NCBI GenBank assembly: GCA_009760885.1
Contig: CM019721.1
Span: forward strand, 21,755,639-21,819,638
Source: Achatina immaculata
Taxonomy: Eukaryota; Mollusca; Gastropoda; Stylommatophora; Achatinidae
Direction: 5' to 3'
DNA: 64,000 nucleotides
Under the pieces are notes generated by a model. It saw only the letters and a program-made list of their open reading frames with translations. It was not told the DNA's origin and did not search any database. Made by a program: the position numbers and the translations under genes. Shown here one piece after another: positions 47,346-57,983 of the stretch (the stretch's first letter is position 1; each line of letters opens with the position of its first letter).

Positions 47346-47391
47346 TGTGAAACAAACACAGAGAACTTAAATAATTTTGTTTGTCACAACG

Positions 47392-47550
47392 ATCCTCTGT
47401 AGCTAAATCACTAAGATGCACTTCAAAGTGTAGTGCCAATTGGAAGATCACGGGTTCAATTCCAGGATAAAAAAGAAAAAAACGCAACAACTCACAATGA
47501 CCCAGAGGGGCCCACCCCCTTAGAGTGTCAGGAGTTTAAGAGACACCTGT
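47392..47550 (+). mobile_element. tRNA-derived SINE, 3'-truncated (copy 1; copy 2 at 49272-49430)
   Basis: GTAGCTAAATCACTAAGATG then GGGTTCAATTCCAGG, an A-rich run, GCAACAACTCACAATGACCC and GAGTGTCAGGAGTTTAA, collinear with the minus-strand SINE at 45.7-45.96 kb. It ends at CTGTCTGAGG, where the 38-bp array begins. Confidence 0.7.
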
Positions 47551-48065
47551 CTGAGGTACACAAAAAGAGCATCGAACTAAACACTTGTCTGAGGTACACA
47601 AAAAGAGCATCGAACCAGACACTTGTCTGAGGTACACAAAAAGAGCATCGAACCAGACACTTGTCTGAGGTACACAAAAAGAGCATCGAACTAGACACTT
47701 GTCTGAGGTACACAAAAAGAGCATTGAACTAGACACTTGTCTGAGGTACACAAAAAGAGCATCGAACTAGACACTTGTCTGAGGTACAAAAAGAGCATCG
47801 AACTAGACACTTGTCTGAGGTACACAAAAAGAGCATCGAAACAGACACTTGTCTGATAACACAAAAAGAGCATCGAACTAGACACTTGTCTGAGGTACAC
47901 AAAAAGAGCATCGAACTAGACACTTGTCTGAGGTACACAAAAAGAGCATCGAACTAGACACTTGTCTGAGGTACACAAAAAGCATCGAACTAGACACTTG
48001 TCTGAGGTACACAAAAAGAGCATCGAACCAGACACTTGTCTGAGGTACACAAAAAGAGCATCGAA
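47545..48065. repeat. 38-bp minisatellite from a SINE/RTE junction (copy 2 at 49425-49950)
   Basis: About 14 copies of cacttgtctgaggtacacaa plus aaagagcatcgaactaga. The left half of the unit continues the SINE (TTGTCTGAG); the right half is the start of the RTE sequence that follows the array (gagcatcgaactatcag reads EHRTIS, the RT block before LSCH). The array thus appears to have amplified the junction of the two elements. Confidence 0.85.
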
Positions 48066-50304
48066 CTATCAGTTTATCATGTCATATTAACTAACTGTTA
48101 CTAAAAATAATAACGAGAAGGATGAGACAAAAAGTTTAAGCAGAGATAGTACAGGAACAATGCAGCTTTGTTGAAGGCAAAGGAACGCAAAATGCTATAT
48201 ATGCACTGAGAACACTAACAGAAAGAGCATTACAGGTACAAACAGATATACACTTAGTTTTATTGACTACACCAAAGCATTTCCACCATCTAGCAGTGAT
48301 GGTAATGGAATGTCCCTGATTTCAATATTCGATGTCGTACCAGCACCTATGAAGTATTTAGGTGGGACCTCAACTCTTTTGCTGTTATTTGCTTTATCTT
48401 TTGCCCTGTCTACAATGGCTACTAGTTCCTGCAGCACTCTGTTGTGCCGCCAGGTGTAGCGTCCTTGACCTAATGATACTCTGCATGCTGACAGCACATG
48501 TTCCAATGTTTGCCTTTCGTTGCAGAGGGCACTTTGTGTCTTCTGATAAACCCCATTTGTTGGAGCCTGTAGGAAGAAGGTCATAAATAGCTCTGATGAT
48601 GAAGCTGAGCCTCAAGGAATATCATTATTATGGATGTTGTAATATGTTCTGTCATTATTTCATTATGGATTCTGTAATGTGTTCTGTGTCATTATTATGC
48701 ATGTTGTAATGTGTTCTGTGTTATTAATGTATTTCATTATGGACATGCAATGTGTTCCATGTTATTATTTAATTATGGCTTTTGTAATATGTTTTGTGTT
48801 ATTATTTAATTTTTTATGGATGCTGTAATTTGTTCTGGGTTATTATTTAATTATGAGTGTTGTAATGTTTTCTGTGTTATTATTTAATTATGGATGTTGT
48901 AATATGTTGTGTTATTATTTAATTATGGATGTTGTAATGTGTTCTGTATTATTATTTAATTATGGATGTTGTAATGTGTTCTGTGTTACTATTTAATTAT
49001 GGGTGTTGTAATCCGTTGTGTTATTATTTAATTATGGATGTTGTAATATGGTGTGTTATTATTTAATTATGGATGTTGTAATGTGTTCTGTATTATTATT
49101 TAATTATGGATGTTGCAAAGTGTTCTGTTAATAGGCATAAAATCCCTTGATGAGGTTGAAAAGCTCACCAAAAATAGAAAAACTTGGTGAACTACCATGT
49201 GAGCCAACATGCTGGTTGTGGAGCATGTGAAACAAACACAGAGAACTTAAATAATTTTGTTTGTCACAACGATCCTCTGTAGCTAAATCACTAAGATGCA
49301 CTTCAAAGTGTAGTGCCAATTGGAAGATCACGGGTTCAATTCCAGGATAAAAAAGAAAAAAACGCAACAACTCACAATGACCCAGAGGGGCCCACCCCCT
49401 TAGAGTGTCAGGAGTTTAAGAGACACCTGTCTGAGGTACACAAAAAGAGCATCGAACTAAACACTTGTCTGAGGTACACAAAAAGAGCATCGAACCAGAC
49501 ACTTGTCTGAGGTACACAAAAAGAGCATCGAACCAGACACTTGTCTGAGGTACACAAAAAGAGCATCGAACTAGACACTTGTCTGAGGTACACAAAAAGA
49601 GCATTGAACTAGACACTTGTCTGAGGTACACAAAAAGAGCATCGAACTAGACACTTGTCTGAGGTACACAAAAAGAGCATCGAACTAGACACTTGTCTGA
49701 GGTACACAAAAAGAGCATCGAAACAGACACTTGTCTGATAACACAAAAAGAGCATCGAACTAGACACTTGTCTGAGGTACACAAAAAGAGCATCGAACTA
49801 GACACTTGTCTGAGGTACACAAAAAGAGCATCGAACTAGACACTTGTCTGAGGTACACAAAAAGAGCATCGAACTAGACACTTGTCTGAGGTACACAAAA
49901 AGAGCATCGAACCAGACACTTGTCTGAGGTACACAAAAAGAGCATCGAACTATCAGTTTATCATGTCATATTAACTAACTGTTACTAAAAATAATAACGA
50001 GAAGGATGAGACAAAAAGTTTAAGCAGAGATAGTACAGGAACAATGCAGCTTTGTTGAAGGCAAAGGAACGCAAAATGCTATATATGCACTGAGAACACT
50101 AACAGAAAGAGCATTACAGGTACAAACAGATATACACTTAGTTTTATTGACTACACCAAAGCATTTGACAAGGTACATATGAGGAAATGATAAAGATACT
50201 GGAAGACATACACATTATTGGCAAAGATCTAAGAATAATAAAATATATATATATATACAACAAAGTAGACAAATTTCAGAGCATAAAGAAGGAAATAAGA
50301 CAAG

Positions 50305-51390
50305 GATGTGTACTGTCCCCAGATCTCTTTTCTCTCTACAGTGAGAATATTATGAGAGTAAGACAAAGGTGTGTACTGTCCCCAGATCTCTTTTCTTTCT
50401 ACAGTGAGAATATGACGAGAGAGTAAGACAAAGATGTGTACTGTCCCCAGATCTGTTTTCTTTCTAAAGTGAGAATATTATGAGAAGGTAAGACAAAGAT
50501 GTGTACTGTCCTCAGATCTGTTTTCCCTCTACAGTGAGAATAGTATGAGAGTAAGATAAAGATGTGTACTGTCCCCAGATCTCTTTTCTTTCTACAGTGA
50601 GAATATTATGAGAGGGTAAGACAAAGATGTGTACTGTCCCCAGATCTCTTTTCTTTCTACAGTAAGAATATTATGAGAAGGTAAGACAAAGATGTGTACT
50701 GTCCCCAGATCTCTTTTCTTTCTACAGTGAGAATATTATGAGAGGGTAAGACAAGGATGTGTACTGTCCCCAGATATCTTTTCTCTCTACAGTGAGAATA
50801 TTATGAGAGTGTAAGACAAAGATGTGTACTGCCCCAGATCTGTTTTCTTTCTAAAGTGAGAATATTATGAGAGGGTAAGACAAAGATGTGTACTGTCCCC
50901 AGATCTGTTTTCTTTCTAAAGTGAGAATATTATGAGAAGGTATGACAAAGATGTGTACTGTCCCCAGATCTCTTTTCCCTCTACAGTGAGAATAGTATGA
51001 GAATAAGATAAAGATGTGTACTGTCCCCAGATCTGTTTTCTCTCTACAAATGAGAATAATATGAGAGTAAGTCAAAGATGTGTACTGTCCCCAGATCTCT
51101 TTTCTCTCTACAGTGAGAATATTATGAGAGAGTAAGACAAAGATGTGTACTGTCCCCAGATTTGTTTTCTCTCTACAGTGAGAATATTATGAGAGAGTAA
51201 GACAAAGATGTGTACTGTCCCCAGATTTGTTTTCTCTCTACAGTGAGAATATTATGAGAGGGTAAGACAAAGATGTGTACTGTCCCCAGATCTGTTTTCT
51301 TTCTAAAGTGAGAATATTATGAGAGGGTAAGACAAAGATGTGTACTGTCCCCAGATCTCTTTTCTCTCTACAGTGAGAATATTATGAGAC
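50305..51390 (+). repeat. About 65-bp tandem array of RT motif B
   Basis: About 17 copies of gatgtgtactgtccccagat plus the segment coding [12 protein letters not shown] and a GTAAGACAAA linker. Each copy reads [17 protein letters not shown] with occasional shifts. Period 63-66 bp by position (50305, 50368, 50433). Flanked by normal RTE sequence on both sides. Confidence 0.95.
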
Positions 51391-51551
51391 CCATTACCAA
51401 CAAGCCTGGGATAAAAGTTGGAGGTCATAACATCAATAACCTGAGAAACGCTGATGACACAGTCCTGATAGCAGACAATGAAAAAGATCTATAAGAGCTG
51501 CTAGATATAGTAGTGGCAGAAAGTGAATAAAATGACTATCGATAAACAGTA

Positions 51552-52163
51552 AAAAAAAAACAGACTGCTCTTGGCTATCCAGTTTGACATGGATATACTG
51601 CCGAGTCACGCGGGAGTCAAAGGTAATGAAAAAGCAGACAAGCTAGCAGGCATGGCATCAATTCAGGGAACCACAGGAAAGGACAAGGAGGAGATTGCAA
51701 GAGCCACCTTGGGCAGGCAGTGTATGGAGGACGACATCGGGTTGAATGTATGGAGAATGACATCGGGTTGAATGTATGGAGGATGACATCGGGTTGAATG
51801 TATGGAGGATGACATCAGGTTGAATGTATGGAGGAAGACATCGGGTTGAATGTATGGAGGAAGACATCGGGTTGAATGTATGGAGGATGACATCAGGTTG
51901 AATGTATGGAGGAAGACATTGGGTTGAATGTATGGAGGAAGACATCGGGTTGAACGACAACAATCACATCAGGGGGATGATCAACTTGGGGGGGAAGGAG
52001 AAAGTGGATGTTTTTTTCCAAAAGAAGTGGTTTAGTGCATTTTACCCACAACCAGTGTGTGAGTGGCTCCATCAGCAAGTACACACTTCAGTGAGTGTTG
52101 GAACAGAAGGTGGAGCACACATGGGAATTCCTGGAGTGCAGGTGCCAGTCTCTGATTACTGTT
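51552..52163 (+). mobile_element. RNase-H-bearing non-LTR fragment nested in the RTE copy
   Basis: Reads MDILPSHAGVKGNEKADKLA (RNase H end) and GKDKEEIARATL, then a 26-bp expansion, then LNDNNHIRGMINLGGKEK and a 3' region ending cagtctctgattactgttac. Left flank acagtaaaaaaaaaacag and right flank acagtaagaaaacag look like a target site duplication. The same family lies at 54190-55080 on the minus strand. Confidence 0.8.
51721..51955. repeat. 26-bp array inside the RNase-H element
   Basis: About 9 copies of tgtatggaggacgacatcgg plus gttgaa. The seed is the element's own MEDDIGLN codons, seen once, as TEDDIGLND, in the related copy near 54.4 kb. Confidence 0.93.
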
Positions 52164-52739
52164 ACAGTAAGAAAACAGAAGCAATGGTCATGTCTTGACA
52201 AAAATATGTACCAGAATGCAATGTAAAAATCAAAGGAATAACATTAAAACAAGTACATAAATTCAAGTATCTTGGTACAATGATAATATCAGGTAGTAGA
52301 TGTTTCACAGAGGTCAAAAACAGAAAATGTCAGGCAAAGGTAGCATTTCAGAAAATGAAATCTATTTTGTGCAGTCCATCTTTCTCAATGGATACTAGGA
52401 AAAGAGTCTTGACTCTACCTAGCCAATATTGCTAGATGGAAGTGAATCTTGCTCACTAACAAAAACAACAACAGCTTCAGAGGCAACTGTGCTGTTGGTA
52501 AGAATGCTAGGAACAGCACGCACATCTAAAAGAACAAATGAAGAATGTCTAAGAAAGGCTAATGAGAAATGAACACGCTATGGAGGAGACAGTTTAGGTT
52601 CACTGGCCTATAATGAGAAGGAATCACAAATATTGTGACAACAGAGAAATGGGAGGCAGGACAGGAAAAAGTAGACCAAGAGAGAAAATCTTTGGTGGCT
52701 TGTCACAATGGCATGGGGAGGCACATGAACAGAAATGAT

Positions 52740-52910
52740 GGAAAACATGAAAGAAACTGTGAAGAAAACATGAAAGATTGGAAACTGTGAAGAAAACATG
52801 AAAGATTGGAAACTGTGAAGAAAACATGAAAGATTGGAAACTGTGAAGAAAATATGAAAGATTGGAAACTGTAAAGAAAATATGAAAGATTGGAAACTGT
52901 GAAGAAACTT
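52740..52910. repeat. 28-bp minisatellite
   Basis: About 6 copies of aaactgtgaagaaaacatga plus aagattgg, in the decayed C-terminal end of the RTE-like copy. Confidence 0.9.
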
Positions 52911-53114
52911 GGTTGTCAATGCCTCCATGCATGGCACATGATGATAACACATCAAAGGGAATAAGAACAGAGGACACTCATAGGCATATCACTGGCAATA
53001 AGAAGAGACACATGACAGAGAAAGAAAACTTTCATGTGAAGTCAAATGACGATGGAGGGAGAGTGGTCAACTTAGCTGCAGCACCTGGAGGATGCTGGGC
53101 AGCACCACAACATT

Positions 53115-53440
53115 TCAGAAGAAAGACAAATTTAGGAGTCCAGTGACAAGAAACTTACAATCACAGGAAAGACAAGTTTAGGAGTCCAGTGACAAGAAAC
53201 TTACAATCACAGGAAAGACAAGTTTAGGAGTCCAGTGACAAGAAACTTACAATCACAGGAAAGACAAGTTTAGGAGTCCAGTGACAAGAAACTTACTATC
53301 ACAGGAAAGACAAGTTTAGGAGTCCAGTGACAAGAAACTTACAATCACAGGAAAGACAAGTTTAGGAGTCCAGTGACAAAAAACTTACAATCAAAGGAAA
53401 GACAAGTTTAGGAGTCCAGTGACAAGAAACTTACAATCAG
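53115..53440. repeat. 46-bp minisatellite
   Basis: About 7 copies of gacaagtttaggagtccagt plus gacaagaaacttacaatcacaggaaa. It passes directly into the 18-bp array. The stretch 52910-53115 is probably decayed retroelement tail. Confidence 0.92.
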
Positions 53441-53992
53441 AGGAAAGACAAACTTCTGTAACAAAGAGTCCTTCTATAACAAAGAATCCTCCTATAACAA
53501 AGAGTCCTTCTATAACAAAGAAACCTTCTATAACAAGGAGTCCTTCTATAACAAAGAGTCCTTCTATAACAAAGAGTCCTTCTATAACAAAGAAACCTTC
53601 TATAACAAGGAGTCCTTCTATAACAAAGAGTCCTTCTATAACAAAGAAACCTTCTATAACAAGGAGTCCTTCTATAACAAAGATTCCTTCTATAACAAAG
53701 AAACCTTCTATAACAAGGAGTCCTTCTATAACAAAGAGTCCTTCTATAACAAAGAAACCTTCTATAACAAAGAGTCCTTCTATAACAAAGAGTCCTTCTA
53801 TAACAAAGAAACCTTCTATAACAAGGAGTCCTTCTATAACAAAGAGTCCTTCTATAACAAAGAAACCTTCTATAACAAGGAGTCCTTCTATAACAAAGAG
53901 TCCTTCTATAACAAAGAAACCTTCTATAACAAAGAGTCCTTCTATAACAAAGAGTCCTTCTATAACAAAGAATCCTTCTATAACAAAGCACA
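53440..53992. repeat. 18-bp minisatellite, about 30 copies
   Basis: Unit ccttctataacaaagagt with aag/gag/agg variants. Open on both strands, giving long frames of SPSITK (plus) and of VIEGLF and CYRRTL (minus). The plus frame (53419-54168) continues past the array into a Lys-rich tail. No sign of a real gene was found. 53992-54190 shows nothing else. Confidence 0.93.
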
Positions 53993-54189
53993 GAAAACCA
54001 GAGAGGAAGAGGAAGGCCAAGAAAAAAAAAAAAAAATTATGGACAGTCTCACATGATAAAAATGTACCAAATAAATTGATGGAAAAAATCAACAGTCAAG
54101 AAGCACTTTCTCTCAACATCAAACATGATGATGAAGAACAGAAATTAAGATGTATGCTTCTAGAATAAGCTATAGAAAAAAGAGGACAA

Positions 54190-55080
54190 AGTAATCAGAG
54201 ACTGCCATCCCCACACTCCATATGTGCTCCACCTTCTGTTCCAACACCCAATGAAGTGTGCGCCCGCTGATGAAGTCAGTCACACACTGGCTGTGGGTAA
54301 CATATATTAAACCATTTCATTCGAAAAAATATCCATGTCCCTTCTCCTCTACCAATTCAACCATCCTCCTGACGTGATCTGTCATTCAACCCAATGTCAT
54401 CTTCTGTACAAACCCCATCCAAGGTGGCTCTTGCAATCTCCTCCTTGTCCATTCTTAGGATGCCCTGAATTGATGCCATGCCTGCCAGGTTGTCTGCTTT
54501 CTCACTGGCTTTGAGTCCCACATGACCCGGGCAGTAGATCCATGTCAAACTGGACAGCCAAGAGTCCTCTAGAAGTTGTACCAGCTCCCTGCAGAAGAAA
54601 TGTCTTTCAGTTCTCCGTTAACATGCTTTAGGAGTCTGTTACAATTACTCCATGCCAGATGCCCTGCTCCAACAACCAGGAAATTACTTCTGATGCTGCC
54701 TGCACCTCTATTCTCATGCTCAAAGTTGTGGTTGCTAGGCTCCTGATTTACTGGCAACTGGTTTGCTGTTATGGTAGACGACATAACCCCATCCACATTT
54801 TAGGCCTCGTGCCATTGACCTGTCTGAGAAGATCACAGGGTCATGTGATTTTGGATTATGCCGAATCTGTTCCTGCACCTGAGCTTCTGTTTTACCCTGA
54901 GCCCAGACTCGACACTCATGGCCAAGCTGGGTCACGACCTTGAATCTGCATATTTGACACTTTAGTCCATTCTGGTTCTAGCAGGACCTGCTCTGGGTCA
55001 CAGACTGCTGACAATGTGTCTTCTGCTCTCTGCCATCCACAATCTCCCTCACTTGATGAAACCCACCCTAACAAAATAAC
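54190..55080 (-). mobile_element. RNase-H-bearing non-LTR element 3' part
   Basis: Minus strand: CRVWAQGKTEAQVQEQIRHN, VIFSDRSMARGLKCGWGYVV (RNase H start with D in SD), a middle with stops, TWIYCPGHVGLKASEKADNL (RNase H end), GVCTEDDIGLND and a 3' region ending at agtctctgattac. Same family as 51552-52163. RNase H features point to a jockey/I/R1-like group. Confidence 0.75.
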
Positions 55081-55455
55081 TGAAGTGATGAAAGAAAAAT
55101 GATGATAGGACAGGAGAAAATGAAAAGGCTGCAAAAGATATGAAGCTTGCCACCATACCTTCATAGCTCTCACTACAGAATCAAAAAGACGGTGCTGGGA
55201 GGACTTTGTGCAGGAGGTGGCAAAAGATAAAGCCCTGCAAAAGTTTTGGCAATTGCACAGAAGGATGAACAATAGATCTAGAACAAGGAACAGTGAAACA
55301 TTAAGGATGAGAACAGTCACATGTTGAAGACAGACAGAGAAAGGGGCAGCACTCTTCCACAGATATAGTGACCAGTCAGACCAGAGCAACACTGAAGATC
55401 ACAGATCAGAATCGAGCATTGTAGCAGAATCATTATGAACTTGGCAGTATGCAGA
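55080..55455. other. Intron 1 sequence without recognised features
   Basis: Single-copy-looking sequence between two retroelements. Nothing recognised. Confidence 0.45.
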
Positions 55456-56200
55456 CTTGAATGAATGAATGAATGAATGATCTTTATTTTAAAAGGGTGA
55501 AGAATTGGGGGCGCAGGCCCGTCTTACAATCTGCCTTTTATCACTCCATCTTTCACTCTTCCCACACACTCGATTTAATAAGATATACAAAATTACATGA
55601 ATATCTCTCTCTCTCTTACTCACACATACACACACACAGATATGGATGCAAGATGAAACTATGTGAAATATAAGTATACAGATTACATATAAAAAAAAAA
55701 CCTAAGAATGCAAGATGAAATATTACATTTACAAATATAGGATAATGAACTGCATAAGAGGTAACTGATATAACAAGATAGCGCACACACACATGTACAT
55801 ACACACACACAAATGCATTCTCAATGGAGTTCTTCTGACATTACACTCTCAAATATTTACTAAGATAATTTCTAACAAGATACCAGATCTAACAAATTAT
55901 TTGTTTAGAACTATGTTCTTCTAGAACAGAACTCGGTGGCTGGCGAGTCGTGGTATGAGAGGCTATTTGATATTCTATGAAGGTATACAGTTACGTGCCA
56001 GTAAATACCGAAAAAGGCCTGAGTTAAAGGATTGAAGTATTACTAATGGATTTTAAATGGTAGGGGAGGGAGTTCCAGAGCTGTACCGAAGAATACTGAT
56101 CAGTGTTGAGGAAGTTTCACAGACCATCAAGATGTCTAGGGACAGTGCTCCAGTTTTGGATGGAGTTCGGCATTGCCATCTGAACCAAGTATTAGAGGAA
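55455..56200 (-). mobile_element. Probable CR1-like 3' UTR with (ATTC)n tail
   Basis: On the minus strand the sequence ends TTTTAAAATAAAGATCATTC followed by three more ATTC units (55462-55495). A (ATTC)n 3' end after an AATAAA-like signal is characteristic of CR1/L2-type LINEs. The upstream part has CA-rich microsatellite stretches (55610-55640, 55780-55815) and no RT text. Confidence 0.5.
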
Positions 56201-56521
56201 GTTTAAGTTAAGATGACAAGGAAGTACAACAATAGTATAAGATGAGGTGAGATACTAAAAGAATGGCTACATATCTAGCTGCTGCCATTACCTAAACCAG
56301 GCAAAGACAACACCAGACTGGCAGGGTGCACCACCAGGAAAAACCTTCATGGTAAGGTGCTTGAGAAGATCACAGCTAAGAAACTGACATGGGAACTGGA
56401 GACTGACAGACAGCTTCCAGGCACGCTAGGCGGCTACTGACCTGGCAGAGACACAGCAAGCAAGGCATCCATATTGGCATATGATGTTTGTGAGGGGTTT
56501 CAGTTGTTGCACTGGACCTAG

Positions 56522-56663
56522 AAGATGCCTGTAACTGAGGTGACTACACAACAATCCTGTGTCTTATGACAGAGTTGGGAACTGACACTTAGAGGATGCC
56601 TGTAACTGAGGTGACTACACAACAATCCTGTGTCTTATGATGGAGTTGGGAACTGATACCTGG
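56522..56663 (+). repeat. 71-bp tandem duplication of RT motif A
   Basis: gatgcctgtaactgaggtga stands at 56524 and 56595. Each copy covers the LEDACN segment, the motif A region of the jockey/I-like element. Confidence 0.88.
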
Positions 56664-56744
56664 ATCATGCAGTGGGTAGCCTCAGTGTTTCTAAAGAAAA
56701 CTGTGGCATTGTGATATAAATCATGGACCTCAGAGCCTAGATCA

Positions 56745-57140
56745 TTGCACCAGGACTACTTCAAGGCTCTCCATTATCACCAGTGCTTTGCAACATATAC
56801 ACTGCCAGGGCTACTTCAAGGCTCTCCATTATCACCAGTGCTTTGCAACATATACACTGCCAGGACTACCTCAAGACTCTCCACTATCACCAGTGCTTTG
56901 CAACATATACACTGCCAGGGCTACTTCAAGGCTCTCCATTATCACCAGTGCTTTGCAACATATACACTGCCAGGACTACCTCAAGACTCTCCACTATCAC
57001 CAGTGCTTTGCAACATATACACTGCCAGGGCTACTTCAAGGCTCTCCATTATCACCAGTGTTTTGCAACATATACACTGCCAGGACTACCTCAAGACTCT
57101 CCACTATCACCAGTGTTTTGCAACATATACACTGCCAGGA
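56745..57140 (+). repeat. 55-bp tandem array of RT motif B
   Basis: About 7 copies of ctccattatcaccagtgctt plus tgcaacatatacactgccagggctacttcaagg, with two alternating variants. Each copy reads QGSPLSPVLCNIYTAR in one frame; 55 bp rotates the frame, which produces three overlapping ORFs. Confidence 0.94.
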
Positions 57141-57983
57141 TTTCAGAACTGCACCAGATCACCCCTGGCTGAATACTCACATATGCAGATGACATCCTGA
57201 CATACATACATGGAAACTGCAGACAGAGGATATTTACCCACATTCAGCAAAATAATAACTACATCATGGGTTGGTGTGAGGACAACAACGCAGTGATAAA
57301 CCCCACCAAGGCCAAAATCCTGCGCTGCTCATTAGATAACAGATCTGGAAGACCACCCTTCCAACAGTGCAATCCAGTGACAAATATATCGAGAGGGAAC
57401 AATTTTTTTAAATACCTTGGGATCATGTTCGACAGGAAACTATCTTTCAACCACCACATGAGCATGGTCGTTCAGAAAGCAAAGAAATGGCTCATCGCAG
57501 TGATGACCATGGCAGGTGCTGAGCTGCCACAACGGACACTCTTCCTGCTGATGCAGGCACTGGTGACATCAGCAGTTGAGTATGGTCTCGGTCTTCTGAC
57601 ATTATGCACGACTCAGATAATCAAACTTGAAAGAATCCAAAATGAGGCCATGAGAGCAGTGCTGGGGTGCACCAGAGAGACTCCGATCATAGCTATGTGC
57701 TACTTGCTGGATATGCCCAGGATGAAAGTAAGGGACAAGTATGCGCAAGTGAAAATGTACCTCAGGACTGCTGGCATGGCAAACCAACCCCTTCTACAAG
57801 ATGCAGGAGAAGAGGAAGAAATAAGAAAATCTGAGGCTTACATCTTTCAGCAAAACAAATTCTTCTTACATCCTACATCCTTCCTGTGCTGTTAAACGTC
57901 ACATAGGGCTCATACGGTAGTTTGTTAAATTTTCCTGTTTTCAGTGTTTCAAAACAAACTACTACAATTTAAAATCTGTTTAC

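Larger units (their letters stand above)
46398..50166. repeat. Tandem duplication of about 1880 bp
   Basis: Units 46398-48277 and 48278-50161. They differ by only one base seen in the left part (46788 region g against t) and by 4 bp inside the 38-bp array. CATTT stands at 46398, 48278 and 50162, giving a 5-bp microhomology. Each unit contains the end of the REL-type fragment, the right 37-bp array, an RTE-like 3' piece, a SINE piece, the 38-bp array and an RTE-like RT start. Confidence 0.95.
49945..52740 (+). mobile_element. RTE-like element with a motif-B expansion and an RNase-H element insertion
   Basis: Begins [10 protein letters not shown] (49945), with EQCSFVEGKGTQNAIYALRT (50040-50090) and a motif-A remnant (50150). 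Motif B is amplified at 50305-51390. Then comes [19 protein letters not shown] (motif C, 51420-51480), an insertion at 51552-52163, and the continuation KKTEAMVMS, FKYLGTMIISGSRCF (52165-52300) to about 52740 with a decayed tail. A truncated start of the same element is also present at 48050-48280 in the left unit of the 1880-bp duplication. Confidence 0.85.
56200..57900 (+). mobile_element. Jockey/I-like RT fragment with motif A and motif B expansions
   Basis: Reads PKPGKDNTRLAG, GKVLEKITAKKLTWELETD, LPGTLGGY-PGRDTASKASIL and LDLEDACN (motif A, twice), then QGSPLSPVLCNIYTA (motif B, amplified), YADDIL (57180), MGWCEDNNAVINPTKAKIL, FKYLGIMFDRKLSFNHHMSM and a long intact thumb frame to 57895. 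It differs from the RTE-like copies in motif A (DLEDA) and in the thumb. It ends about 70 bp from the exon 1 donor. Confidence 0.85.

Noticed and set aside
57969..57983. TAA at 57969 as the true end of an 818-codon protein
   Set aside because: A GTAAAC donor lies just before it, and the exon at 42.5 kb continues the PX domain in phase, so the last five codons are intronic.
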